Shown here piece after piece: positions 54,576-62,908 of a DNA stretch of 64,000 nucleotides. Location: positions 1-64,000 of the forward strand of contig CAVORH010000026.1 of the NCBI GenBank assembly GCA_963698565.1, in the 5' to 3' direction. The translations under genes and the position numbers were made by a program. Each line of letters opens with the position of its first letter. Positions within the stretch are counted from its first letter, which is position 1. The notes beneath the pieces are model-generated. The model was not told the DNA's origin and made no database searches. It saw only the letters and a program-made list of their open reading frames with translations. This DNA comes from Sva-07 sp963698565 (GTDB taxonomy: Bacteria; Actinomycetota; Acidimicrobiia; Acidimicrobiales; Ilumatobacteraceae).

Positions 54576-55540
54576 ACGCCGCTGCCGGGCCGACGCGCCT
54601 GGTGGGCATCGATGTCGGGGGGACCAAGGCGCTGGGCGTCGCCATCGGTCTCGACGGCGAGCTGCTCGCCGAGGCCCACCGGCCGACGCCGCGCGGCGTC
54701 GACAGCCTCGGATCGCTGATCGAGGTACTCGGCGAGCTGGCACACGAACTCGGTGAGGAGGGCAGTGTCGGGGTCGGCGTCCCGGGGTTGGTGACCCGCA
54801 CCGGGGTACTGCGGGCCGCCCCCAACCTCGACGGCGTCGCCGACTTCGAGGTCGCCCGACTGTTGTCGGACCGGATGGGTTCGCCCGTCGCGGTCGACAA
54901 CGACGCCACCTGCGCCACGATCGCCGAGTGGCAGCTCGGGGCGGCGGTGGGCACCGACAACATGATGCTCGTCACGCTGGGAACCGGCATCGGCGGCGGG
55001 TTGGTGGCGAACGGTGCGGTGCAGCGCGGGATGAACGGGTTCGCCGGCGAGTTCGGTCACATGGTGGTCGATCCCGACGGCCCGAGGTGCCCGTGCGGTC
55101 GGCGAGGGTGCTGGGAGCGGTACGCCTCTGGATCGGGGCTCGCAATGCTCGCCCGGGAGGCCGCGACCGGACGCCGGTTGCACGACGTGGTGCGCCACGC
55201 GGGCGGCGACCCGCAGGCGGTACGCGGTGAGCACGTCCAGGCCGCGGCCCGAGAGGGCGACCCCGAAGCGCTCGCCGTCATCGACGAGTTCGCCCGGTGG
55301 GTGGCCCTGGGCTTGTCGAACCTGACCAACGCCTTCGACCCGGAGATGTTCGTCCTGGGAGGTGGCCTGGCGGCCGGTGCCGACCTCTACCTCGACCCGA
55401 TCGTGCGCTGGTTCGGCGAGCTGCTGTACCAGCCCCACCTGCGACCGCTGCCGCGTGTCGAGTTCGCCACGTGGGGCCCGCTCGCCGGCGCGGTCGGCGC
55501 GGCCCTGCTCCCCACCCTCCGCTCGGACGGCGAGCGATGA
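54572..55540 (+). CDS. ROK-family glucokinase
   Basis: A 322-residue sugar kinase from GTG 54572. It has the ATP-binding VGIDVGGTKALGVAI, the substrate loop VDNDATCATIAEW, TLGTGIGGGLV and the ROK zinc site CPCGRRGCWERYASG. It phosphorylates glucose to glucose-6-phosphate, probably with ATP; a polyphosphate-dependent type is possible but its marker residues are not evident. It ends the compact plus-strand run that begins with queG. Confidence 0.88.
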   Translation: MNAAAGPTRLVGIDVGGTKALGVAIGLDGELLAEAHRPTPRGVDSLGSLIEVLGELAHELGEEGSVGVGVPGLVTRTGVLRAAPNLDGVADFEVARLLSDRMGSPVAVDNDATCATIAEWQLGAAVGTDNMMLVTLGTGIGGGLVANGAVQRGMNGFAGEFGHMVVDPDGPRCPCGRRGCWERYASGSGLAMLAREAATGRRLHDVVRHAGGDPQAVRGEHVQAAAREGDPEALAVIDEFARWVALGLSNLTNAFDPEMFVLGGGLAAGADLYLDPIVRWFGELLYQPHLRPLPRVEFATWGPLAGAVGAALLPTLRSDGER

Positions 55541-55583
55541 GTGTCGGCGCGCGCAGGTTGCGCGCGAACTCATCGCCTCGGGG

Positions 55584-56099
55584 TCAGTGGGGGATGTAGT
55601 TCGCTCGGGCCTGGTTGATCTCGCGCCAGGCGGCAGCTCGATCGCCCGTGCCCTGGCTCGATGAGTGCTTCTCGGGCTCCAACGCCTTGTAGACGTTGAA
55701 GAAGTGCTCGATCTCCTCGACGAGCTGGTGGGGGAGGCCCGACAGCTCGTTGACGTTCTCGAAGCGGGGCTCGCGAGGCGGTACGCAGATCAACTTGGCG
55801 TCCTCGCCGGCCTCGTCACGCATGTACAGCACGCCGATCGGTCGGCACTCGACGATCACGCCCGGGAAGACCGGGTCCTCGAGCAGGACGAGCGCATCGA
55901 GCGGGTCACCGTCGCCCGCGAGGGTGTCGGGGAGGAATCCGTAGTCGGCCGGGTAGGTCGTGGCGGTGAAGAGTCGGCGGTCGAGGTAGACCTTGCCGTC
56001 CTCGTGGTCGATCTCGTACTTGTTTCGGCTCCCACGGGGGATCTCGATCACCACGTGGATGCAGTCGGGGGCTGGTGTCTTGGGCATCGTTGCCAGCAT
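55584..56099 (-). CDS. ppa: Inorganic pyrophosphatase, family I
   Basis: A 171-residue soluble enzyme that splits pyrophosphate released by biosynthesis. The signature GDGDPLDALVL with its metal-binding aspartates, the N-terminal EIPRGSRNKYEID, the YPADYGFLPDT loop and the EEIEHFFNVYKALE helix match the bacterial hexameric type. ATG 56085-56087 (MPKTPAPD) is an alternative start four codons in and fits the family length better. It converges with the glucokinase gene (43 bp apart). Confidence 0.95.
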   Translation of the reverse strand: MLATMPKTPAPDCIHVVIEIPRGSRNKYEIDHEDGKVYLDRRLFTATTYPADYGFLPDTLAGDGDPLDALVLLEDPVFPGVIVECRPIGVLYMRDEAGEDAKLICVPPREPRFENVNELSGLPHQLVEEIEHFFNVYKALEPEKHSSSQGTGDRAAAWREINQARANYIPH

Positions 56100-56128
56100 C
56101 GCACACCGGGCCAGATACCCTCGGAACG

Positions 56129-57334
56129 ATGGAGTTCCGGCGCATCGAGAATTTGCCCCCGTACGTCTTTTCGATCATCAACGGTTTGAAGATCGAGGCA
56201 CGTCGCGCCGGCGCCGATGTGGTCGATCTCGGGTTCGGCAACCCCGACATCCCGTCGCCGCAGATCGCCGTCGACAAGCTGGCCGAAGCGGCACGCAACC
56301 CCAAGAACCATCGGTACTCGTTGAGCCGCGGGCTGCCGAAGCTGCGCGAGGCGATCGCCGGGTACTACAAGAACAAGTGGGACGTCGACCTCGACCCCGA
56401 GCTCGAGATCACCAACACGATCGGTTCGAAGGAGGGCTTCAGCCACCTGATGTGGGTACTGCTCGACCGGGGTGATGCGGCGATCGTGCCGAGCCCGAGC
56501 TACCCGATCCACATCTACGGCCCGCTGTTCGCCGGTGCCGATCTCCGTCAGGTGCCGATGCGGTTCCTCGCCGATCCCGATCAGCGTGAGCACTTCGCCG
56601 ATGACTTCATGGACAGTCTGCAGACGGCGTGGGACGTCGGTTGGCCGAAGCCTCGGGTCCTGGTGATGTCGTTCCCGCACAACCCGACCGGAGCGACGGT
56701 CGACCTGCCGTTCATGCAGCGGGTCGTCGACTTCTGTCGCGAGCACGAGATGATCGTCGTGCACGACTTCGCGTACGCCGACGTCGGTTTCGACGGCCAT
56801 CAGCCGCCGAGCATCCTGCAGGCCGAGGGAGCCAAGGAGTGCGCCGTCGAGCTCTACTCGATGACCAAGAGTTTCTCGATGGCGGGCTGGCGCAGCGCGT
56901 TCCTCCTCGGCAACGCCGAGGTGGTGCAGGCGCTGGTGAAGCTCAAGAGCTACCTCGACTACGGCATGTTCCAGCCGGTCCAGATCGCTGCGACCGTGAC
57001 GATCAACGAGGCGGCGGACTTCCCGAAGGAGGTCTGTTCGATCTACGAGTCGCGCTGCGATGCGCTCATCGAGGGTCTCGGGCGCATCGGATGGGACATC
57101 CCCAAGCCGGGCGGTTCGATGTTCGTGTGGGCGCCGATCCCCGAGCCCTACGCCGAGATGGACTCGGTGGAGTTCTGCTCGCTCATCGTGCGCGACGCCG
57201 ATGTCGCGCTGTCTCCGGGCGTCGGCTTCGGTCCCGGTGGCGAGGGGTTCGTCCGCTTCGCGCTGATCGAGAACGAGAAGCGCATCCAGCAGGCGATCCG
57301 CAACCTCAAGCGCGGCCTGCCGAAACTCGGCTGA
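56129..57334 (+). CDS. Class I/II aminotransferase, AlaC-like
   Basis: A 401-residue pyridoxal-phosphate enzyme. It has the substrate-side DLGFGNPDIPSP, PSPSYPIHIYGP, VMSFPHNPTGATVD, and the catalytic Lys in YSMTKSFSMAGWRSAF; GGSMFVWAPIPE and GVGFGPGGEGFVRFAL complete the family pattern. This group includes AlaC, which makes alanine from pyruvate and glutamate. The amino-acid pair used here cannot be proved. ATG 56129 follows a TACCCT -10-like box (56116-56121) by only 7 bases, suggesting a leaderless mRNA. Confidence 0.88.
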   Translation: MEFRRIENLPPYVFSIINGLKIEARRAGADVVDLGFGNPDIPSPQIAVDKLAEAARNPKNHRYSLSRGLPKLREAIAGYYKNKWDVDLDPELEITNTIGSKEGFSHLMWVLLDRGDAAIVPSPSYPIHIYGPLFAGADLRQVPMRFLADPDQREHFADDFMDSLQTAWDVGWPKPRVLVMSFPHNPTGATVDLPFMQRVVDFCREHEMIVVHDFAYADVGFDGHQPPSILQAEGAKECAVELYSMTKSFSMAGWRSAFLLGNAEVVQALVKLKSYLDYGMFQPVQIAATVTINEAADFPKEVCSIYESRCDALIEGLGRIGWDIPKPGGSMFVWAPIPEPYAEMDSVEFCSLIVRDADVALSPGVGFGPGGEGFVRFALIENEKRIQQAIRNLKRGLPKLG

Positions 57335-57422
57335 CCGTCACCGGGGCGACCCATCCGGCGTAACACGATGGTCACGGTGTGGTCACCGTCCGGCGACAGC
57401 GGCTCCGATACCGTCGCCGCTC

Positions 57423-58043
57423 GTGGTCACGATCGTCGTCAGAGTCTGGATGCCCGATCGGCCCGGCGCGCTCGGGCAGGTGGCGAGCCGGATCGGTGCC
57501 GTGCGCGGCGACGTCCTCGCGATCGAGATCCTGGAGCAGGGTGGCGGTCGTGCGATCGACGAACTCACCGTCTCGTTGCCCGATGACGATCTGTTGCCGC
57601 TGCTGACCGCCGAGGTCGATGCCGTCGACGGCGTGTCGGTGGAGAGCATCCGGGTCGTCGACCCCGACCGGACCGATGCGAGCCTGTCGGCGCTCGCGCT
57701 CGGCGCGGCGATCGCCGAGTGTCCGTCGAGTGAACGGCTCGGGGTGATGGTGCAGGGGATCCAGCGGTTCTCCGAGACCGACTGGGTCGTCGTGCTCGCC
57801 GACGGTGAACAGGTGGCGGCGGTCGGCGAGGTCCCGGATCTCGGGTGGTTGACGGCGTTCCTGGCCGGCAGCGAGCACCTCGACGGACTGGACGACTCCG
57901 CACCGAGCGACCTGCTCTGGGCCAGCATGACGGTGTCGCGCCTCGCGGTTGCGGCCGGCCGGTCCGGGAACCCGATCCACGAGCGAGAGCGCGTCCGGTT
58001 CTCCCTGCTCGTGCGTCTCGCCGACGCCCTCGTCGCCCCCTGA
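57423..58043 (+). CDS. ACT-domain protein
   Basis: A 206-residue protein from GTG 57423. The first 75 residues form an ACT ligand-binding domain (VVRVWMPDRPGALGQVASRIG, DELTVSLPDDDLL, VDGVSVESIRVVD). The rest is a mixed alpha/beta part with RLGVMVQGIQRF and WVVVLADGEQVAAVGEVP, without a recognised enzymatic motif. ACT domains usually bind amino acids and regulate linked enzymes. The aminotransferase 88 bp upstream makes a link to amino-acid metabolism plausible, but this is inference. Confidence 0.7.
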   Translation: MVTIVVRVWMPDRPGALGQVASRIGAVRGDVLAIEILEQGGGRAIDELTVSLPDDDLLPLLTAEVDAVDGVSVESIRVVDPDRTDASLSALALGAAIAECPSSERLGVMVQGIQRFSETDWVVVLADGEQVAAVGEVPDLGWLTAFLAGSEHLDGLDDSAPSDLLWASMTVSRLAVAAGRSGNPIHERERVRFSLLVRLADALVAP

Positions 58044-58068
58044 AACGACCGCAACCCGCCCCCCATCT

Positions 58069-58121
58069 CCGAAAAATGCCCGAAATCGGACGCTCAGCGT
58101 CTCGGTTCCGGCATTTTTCGG
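58069..58121. terminator. Composite hairpin between convergent genes
   Basis: The arms CCGAAAAATGCC (58069-58080) and GGCATTTTTCGG (58110-58121) pair perfectly over 12 bp and enclose a second small hairpin, GACGCT-C-AGCGTC (58089-58101). It lies between the ends of the ACT gene and the glycerol kinase gene. The A/T runs inside the outer stem can supply a U-run on both strands, so a bidirectional terminator is likely. Confidence 0.8.
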
Positions 58122-58146
58122 GGTGGTTCGGGTTCCGCGGTGTGGG

Positions 58147-59643
58147 TCAGTGGGGGATCCAGGAGCGGGAGCGTTCGACGGCGCGGAGCCACTGAGCGTG
58201 GAGTGCGTCGGCGACGGTGCGGTCCGCAGCGGGCGGGAAGTCGGCGTCGAGCTCCCATTGGGAGCCAACGGCGTCGAGATCCGGCCAGACGCCCTCGGCC
58301 AGGCCGGCGAGGAACGCAGCGCCGAGCGCCGTGGTCTCCTGATCAGCGGGCCGTTGCACCGTGACGCCCAACTGGTCGGCCTGGAACTGGCAGAGGAAGT
58401 CCATGACGGAGGCACCACCGTCGACGCGCAGGTCGACGATCGGCGTGCCGCTGGCAGCGGTCATCGCATCGATCACGTCACGTGTCTGGTACGCCATCGA
58501 CTCCACGACCGCCCGCGTCATCTCCGCTCGACCGGTCCCTCTGGTGATGCCGACGATCGTGCCACGCGCATACGGGTCCCACCACGGCGACCCCAGGCCG
58601 GCGAATGCAGGTACGACGTACACACCGCCGGTGTCGTCGACCGACTCCGCCAGCGGACCGGCCTCCGCTGCCGATTCGATGATCGAGATGCCGTCGCGCA
58701 ACCACTGGATCGCCGCGCCCGTCGCGAAGATCGATCCCTCGAGCGCGTAGTGCGTCGTGCCGTCGGCGAGGGTCCAGGCCACGGTGGTGAGCATCCCCTC
58801 GGTGGGGCGCGGACAGGTCTCACCCACGTTGAGCAGCACGAACGAGCCGGTGCCGTAGGTGTTCTTCGCCATCCCCGGCGTGACACATGCCTGGCCGAAC
58901 AGCGCAGCCTGCTGGTCGCCGGCGACACCGCTGATCGGGATGTTCCCGGCGACCCCTGCTCGCTCGTCGGTCGTGCCGATGCGGCCGCTCGACGGCACGA
59001 TCGTCGGCAACGCGGTGATCGGCACGTGCAACAACGCGCAGAGGTCGGGATCCCAGCTCCGCGAGCGGATGTCGCACAGCATCGTGCGGCTGGCGTTGGT
59101 GACGTCGGTGGCGAAGACCGCCCCGTGGGTCAACTTCCAGATCAGCCAGCTGTCGATCGTGCCGATGGCGAGATCGTCGTCGATGGGGATGTCACGGTTC
59201 GCGAGCAGCCACTCGGCCTTGGTGCCGGAGAAGTACGGATCGAGCACGAGTCCGGTGCGCTCGCGCACGAGCGGGAGGTGGCCGTCAGCGTCGAGCTGGT
59301 CGCACCGCTCCGCGGTCCTGCGGTCCTGCCACACGATTGCCGTCCCGTAGGGACGACCGGTGGCCCGGTTCCACGCGAGGACCGTTTCGCGTTGGTTGGT
59401 GATCCCGATCGCGGCGACGCCGTCGATGTCGGCGAGGCCGAGGACCTCGCCCACGACGGAGTGCAACGTCTCTCTCGCCGCCTCCCAGATCTCGTCGGCA
59501 TCGTGCTCCACCCAGCCCGGTTCCGGGTAGTGCTGGGTGAACTCGCGGTACGACCCGACCGAAGGTCGTCCGTCGGTGAAGACCGCACGGCTGCGCACAC
59601 CCGTGGTCCCGGCATCGATTGCGATGACACAGCGTCCCGTCAC
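58147..59643 (-). CDS. glpK: Glycerol kinase
   Basis: A 498-residue FGGY kinase, the canonical copy of the two in the window. IAIDAGTTGVRSRAV is the phosphate loop, and GITNQRETVLAWNR, IGTIDSWLIWKLTHG, GVAGDQQAALFGQ and KNTYGTGSFVLLN match glycerol kinases closely. It phosphorylates glycerol to glycerol-3-phosphate. The start is GTG 59641-59643. It is far from glpD and not in an operon with glycerol genes; the composite hairpin lies after its stop. Confidence 0.93.
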   Translation of the reverse strand: MTGRCVIAIDAGTTGVRSRAVFTDGRPSVGSYREFTQHYPEPGWVEHDADEIWEAARETLHSVVGEVLGLADIDGVAAIGITNQRETVLAWNRATGRPYGTAIVWQDRRTAERCDQLDADGHLPLVRERTGLVLDPYFSGTKAEWLLANRDIPIDDDLAIGTIDSWLIWKLTHGAVFATDVTNASRTMLCDIRSRSWDPDLCALLHVPITALPTIVPSSGRIGTTDERAGVAGNIPISGVAGDQQAALFGQACVTPGMAKNTYGTGSFVLLNVGETCPRPTEGMLTTVAWTLADGTTHYALEGSIFATGAAIQWLRDGISIIESAAEAGPLAESVDDTGGVYVVPAFAGLGSPWWDPYARGTIVGITRGTGRAEMTRAVVESMAYQTRDVIDAMTAASGTPIVDLRVDGGASVMDFLCQFQADQLGVTVQRPADQETTALGAAFLAGLAEGVWPDLDAVGSQWELDADFPPAADRTVADALHAQWLRAVERSRSWIPH

Positions 59644-59683
59644 GGGCGGAGAATGTAGCCGACCGGATGCACCCCGGTCCCGA

Positions 59684-60034
59684 TCACCGTCGACGCTTGG
59701 AGGACGACTTCGGCCGGTTGCCACCACCGGCGGTGCGGCTCGTGGGCGCCGGCTTCGGTCGGCCGGCGACGTCGGAGGGTGCCGCGTTCGGCGACGGGTC
59801 GGTGGCTGTGGTGCGGCGGACGTCCTTCAGGCGCTGTCGCTGGTAGCCGAATTTCGCCAGTGCGGCGCCGAAGGCCAGGTACAGCGGGCCGCTGATCAGC
59901 ACGCCGGCGATTGCGCCGAGCACGTTGTCGCCGCGGAAGAAGATCACGAAGACCGCGCTCATGATCGCGGCGTAGATCAGCCACTCGCGGATCAACCGTT
60001 GCCACGGTACCGGTCGGCTGCTGTCCCATCCCAT
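59684..60034 (-). CDS. Small membrane protein, DUF4229-like
   Basis: A 116-residue protein with two hydrophobic helices (WLIYAAIMSAVFVIFF and VLGAIAGVLISGPLYLAFGAAL) and a long, basic, Ser/Pro/Thr-rich cytoplasmic tail. The layout resembles DUF4229 proteins of actinobacteria, with moderate confidence. It stands between glpK and the MtrAB-like operon; 40 bp separate it from glpK on the same strand. Confidence 0.6.
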   Translation of the reverse strand: MGWDSSRPVPWQRLIREWLIYAAIMSAVFVIFFRGDNVLGAIAGVLISGPLYLAFGAALAKFGYQRQRLKDVRRTTATDPSPNAAPSDVAGRPKPAPTSRTAGGGNRPKSSSKRRR

Positions 60035-60091
60035 CCACCCAGTGCTAGCAGGGGAGCGGCCCCGTCGAAACCTCGACGCCGGTCGGGTTCT

Positions 60092-60727
60092 TCAGGCGGC
60101 CGGCGTCGGCACGCCGGGGAACGCCGGTTGCGTCGATTCGATCAGGCCCGGGTAGTCGAAGGCGGTCAACGGCCGGTCGGTGAGTTCGCCGTTTCCGAGC
60201 GGCCACACCCGCTGCGTGCCGTCGATGCGCAACTCGACGGCGCCAACGCCTTCGATGTCGGTCGCCGTCGTGACGATCTGGGCGACGGCGAGACGCAGCC
60301 CTTCTGGCGTGAGATCGCCGAACACGTCGTTCATGTTGATGGAGAGCACCTGGCCGAGCGCACGGGGGGTGCCGAGCAACTCGACATCGGAGGGGATCGC
60401 CGTGTCGAGCTGCGCATCGCGCTCTCCGCGGTTGGGTCCGGCGAACAACGATTCCAGGACGGCGCTGGCAGCCCCCGTGGGGACGTCACGGGACACCGAC
60501 CGCAGCCGCTGGGGCTGCTCCGGGTCGGGCGGCGCCAACAGGTAGATGCGCTGCGTGCCGGCGGCTTCGTCACCGGTCGCCGGTTCCCCGAACACGGCAG
60601 TGCGCTCTTCCGACAGGTCGTTCGGCGCGGATTCGGGCTGGATCGAGCAGGCCGTGAGCACGGCCACGAGCGCCAGCAGGGCGGCGATCAGGCGCCCGGA
60701 GCCGTGGGTCGGAGACGTGCGTGTCAT
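60092..60727 (-). CDS. GerMN-domain lipoprotein, LpqB-like
   Basis: A 211-residue lipoprotein. The signal has a basic start and a hydrophobic segment ending in the lipobox VLTAC (Cys27). The mature part is a GerMN domain, with YLLAPPDPEQPQRLRSVSR, VLESLFAGPNRGE, VLSINMNDVFGDL and GVGAVELRIDGT. It overlaps the histidine kinase stop by 4 bp. In mycobacteria the larger lipoprotein LpqB follows mtrAB and modulates MtrB; this shorter protein probably plays the same role, lacking LpqB's beta-propeller-type region. Confidence 0.78.
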   Translation of the reverse strand: MTRTSPTHGSGRLIAALLALVAVLTACSIQPESAPNDLSEERTAVFGEPATGDEAAGTQRIYLLAPPDPEQPQRLRSVSRDVPTGAASAVLESLFAGPNRGERDAQLDTAIPSDVELLGTPRALGQVLSINMNDVFGDLTPEGLRLAVAQIVTTATDIEGVGAVELRIDGTQRVWPLGNGELTDRPLTAFDYPGLIESTQPAFPGVPTPAA

Positions 60728-62166
60728 TCGTCGAGCTCCGTTGCCATCAGTTCGATCACGAACCGGGCCCCCGATTCGCCGTCGAGACGGTCCTCCACCC
60801 ACACTCGTCCGCCGTGCATGCGGACATGTTCGTCGACCAGCGAGAGGCCGAGTCCGGCGCCTTCGCTGCCGGTGCGCCGGCCCGCTCCGCCACCGCGGGC
60901 GAAGCGTTCGAAGACCAGATCACGTTCCTCCTCGAGGACGCCGGGCCCGTGATCCTCGACGGCGATCAGGATGTGCGACATCGGCTCGTCGTCGGGGTTG
61001 ATCACCGTGATCGACACCTCGGGCTCCCCACCGCCGTAGGCGCGGGCGTTGTCGATCAGGTTGGCGATCACCCGTGCCAGACGTCGGCGGTCGCCGCGGA
61101 TCAGTGCGGTCTCGGCGCGTTCGGACACGACCACCGGGGTCTGCGGCAGTGAGCTGACGGCGACGGCCTGGCGGACGAACTCGGCGGCGAGCAGCTCCTC
61201 CATGTGGAGTCGGATCGCGCCGGCGTCGAATCGGGAGATCTCCAGGAGGTCCTCGACCAGGCCCTGGAAGCGCACGACGTCACTGGACAGGAGGTCGAGG
61301 GCAGCCTGCGCCCGTTCGGGGAGCTCGTCACGGCGGGCCTCCATCACCTCGACCGATGCCGACAGGGTCATCAGGGGTGACCGCAGCTCGTGGCTGACGT
61401 CGGAGGCGAAGCGAGCGTCGCGTTCGACGCGCTGCTGCAGGGCCTCGGCCATGTCGTTGAACGATTCGGTCAGCACCCGGAGATCCGGGTCGTCGGTGGA
61501 CTCGAGGCGGGTGTCGAGTCGCCCGCCGGCGATCGCCGACGCGGCCTGGGCCGCGGTGCCGACCGGCCGCACGGCGCGGCGGGCGGCGAAGATGCCGAGC
61601 AACACGCCCAGACCGATGCTGATCGCCGCGGCCAGCAGCAGCGACAGGCGCACGCTCGACAGCGTCGAGTCGGCCTCCTCCAGGCTGAACGCCTCGAAGT
61701 AGGCGCCGATCCTCGGAATGTCCCACCCGACGACCACGTTGAGTTCGTCACCGACATCGATGATCTGACTGGCCGACGTGCCCTGGTCGATCACCCGGGT
61801 GACCAGTTCCGGAGGGATGTCGGGGTTCTGGAAGGTGGCGGCTCCACCCGTCCATCGCCCGCCGTACCAGATCAGATAGTCCTGCACGCCGATGCGTGCC
61901 AGCGACGACGTCGCGGGCTCGGCGTCGCTCGGCAGGGTTCTCAGGTCGCGTTCGACGCCCTGCGCGTTGCGCTGCGACGTGGAGATCGCGGCGTCGATGC
62001 GTTCGGCGACGATGCTCGACCGCGCCAGGCCGTAGGTGGTGGTGGCGAGGAACACCGACAGCAGCAGCGAGCCGAGCGTGAAGATCAGCAGAATCCGGCG
62101 CCGGAGACCGAGCGCCGCCGGGCGGGAGCGGTTGACCAGGCGACGGAACCAGCCGCCTTCGTTCAC
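60724..62166 (-). CDS. Membrane histidine kinase, MtrB-like
   Basis: A 480-residue sensor kinase with two membrane helices (about 24-45 and 170-195) enclosing an external domain of about 120 residues, then HAMP. The phospho-acceptor His is in ASDVSHELRSPLM, and the ATPase domain has NLIDNARAYG, EDHGPGVLEE and GSEGAGLGLSLV. It begins at GTG 62164-62166, overlapping the response regulator by 4 bp. The arrangement regulator-kinase-lipoprotein matches mtrA-mtrB-lpqB, which in mycobacteria and corynebacteria links cell-wall and division state to transcription. Confidence 0.87.
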   Translation of the reverse strand: MNEGGWFRRLVNRSRPAALGLRRRILLIFTLGSLLLSVFLATTTYGLARSSIVAERIDAAISTSQRNAQGVERDLRTLPSDAEPATSSLARIGVQDYLIWYGGRWTGGAATFQNPDIPPELVTRVIDQGTSASQIIDVGDELNVVVGWDIPRIGAYFEAFSLEEADSTLSSVRLSLLLAAAISIGLGVLLGIFAARRAVRPVGTAAQAASAIAGGRLDTRLESTDDPDLRVLTESFNDMAEALQQRVERDARFASDVSHELRSPLMTLSASVEVMEARRDELPERAQAALDLLSSDVVRFQGLVEDLLEISRFDAGAIRLHMEELLAAEFVRQAVAVSSLPQTPVVVSERAETALIRGDRRRLARVIANLIDNARAYGGGEPEVSITVINPDDEPMSHILIAVEDHGPGVLEEERDLVFERFARGGGAGRRTGSEGAGLGLSLVDEHVRMHGGRVWVEDRLDGESGARFVIELMATELDE

Positions 62167-62843
62167 GTCTGCAGCCGGTACCCGAGCCCGCGTACCGTGA
62201 CGACGTGACGCGGGTTGGCGGGGTCGGCTTCGACCTTGGTGCGCAGGCGACGCACGTGTACGTCGACGAGGCGACCGTCACCGAAGTAGTCGTAGCCCCA
62301 GACCTTGTCGAGGAGCGCTTCGCGGCTGAGGACCTTGCCCGGGCTCTCGGCGAGTTCGCACAGCAGGCGGAACTCGGTCTTGGTGAGGTGGACCTCCTCG
62401 CCGTCGCGCAGCACCTTGCCCTCGTCGGGGATCAGTTCGAGGTCACCGAAGCTGAGATGGGTGTGACCGGGGGCGCTGGGGCGGATCCGACGGAGCAGGG
62501 CGCGGATCCGGGCGGAGAGCTCCTTCGGGGCGAACGGCTTGGTGAGGTAGTCGTCGGCGCCGGCTTCGAGCCCGGCGACCACGTCGTGGGTGTCGTTGCG
62601 TGCGGTGACCATCACCACGGGCACATCGCTCGTCCGGCGCAGCGTGCGACACAGCTCGAAGCCGTCGATGCCCGGCAGCATGATGTCGATCAGCACGACA
62701 TCGGGGTTGGAGCGGGCGAACTTCTCGATCGCCTCCTCGCCGCTCTCGGCCTCGTCGACGGTCCAGCCCTCGTCCTCGAGCGCGAGTTTGACCGCGGAAC
62801 GAATGCGTTCGTCGTCCTCGACGGCCAGGATGCGTGTACCCAC
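62163..62843 (-). CDS. OmpR-family response regulator, MtrA-like
   Basis: A 226-residue regulator starting at GTG 62841-62843 with GGAGG upstream. The receiver (1-120) has acidic residues in LAVEDDERI, the phosphoacceptor Asp in VVLIDIMLPGIDG, Thr in VMVTARND and Lys in LTKPFAPKE. The winged-helix domain (130-226) has HLTKTEFRLLCELAE and VWGYDYFGDGRLVDVHVRRL, close to MtrA. It is the first gene of the three-gene minus-strand operon and presumably its output regulator. Confidence 0.9.
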   Translation of the reverse strand: MGTRILAVEDDERIRSAVKLALEDEGWTVDEAESGEEAIEKFARSNPDVVLIDIMLPGIDGFELCRTLRRTSDVPVVMVTARNDTHDVVAGLEAGADDYLTKPFAPKELSARIRALLRRIRPSAPGHTHLSFGDLELIPDEGKVLRDGEEVHLTKTEFRLLCELAESPGKVLSREALLDKVWGYDYFGDGRLVDVHVRRLRTKVEADPANPRHVVTVRGLGYRLQT

Positions 62844-62908
62844 GCCTCCATGATGCCGTATCGCGCGCCCGTTTGCTGGACATCGCGTCCGGGATCCCGG
62901 ATCGGAGG

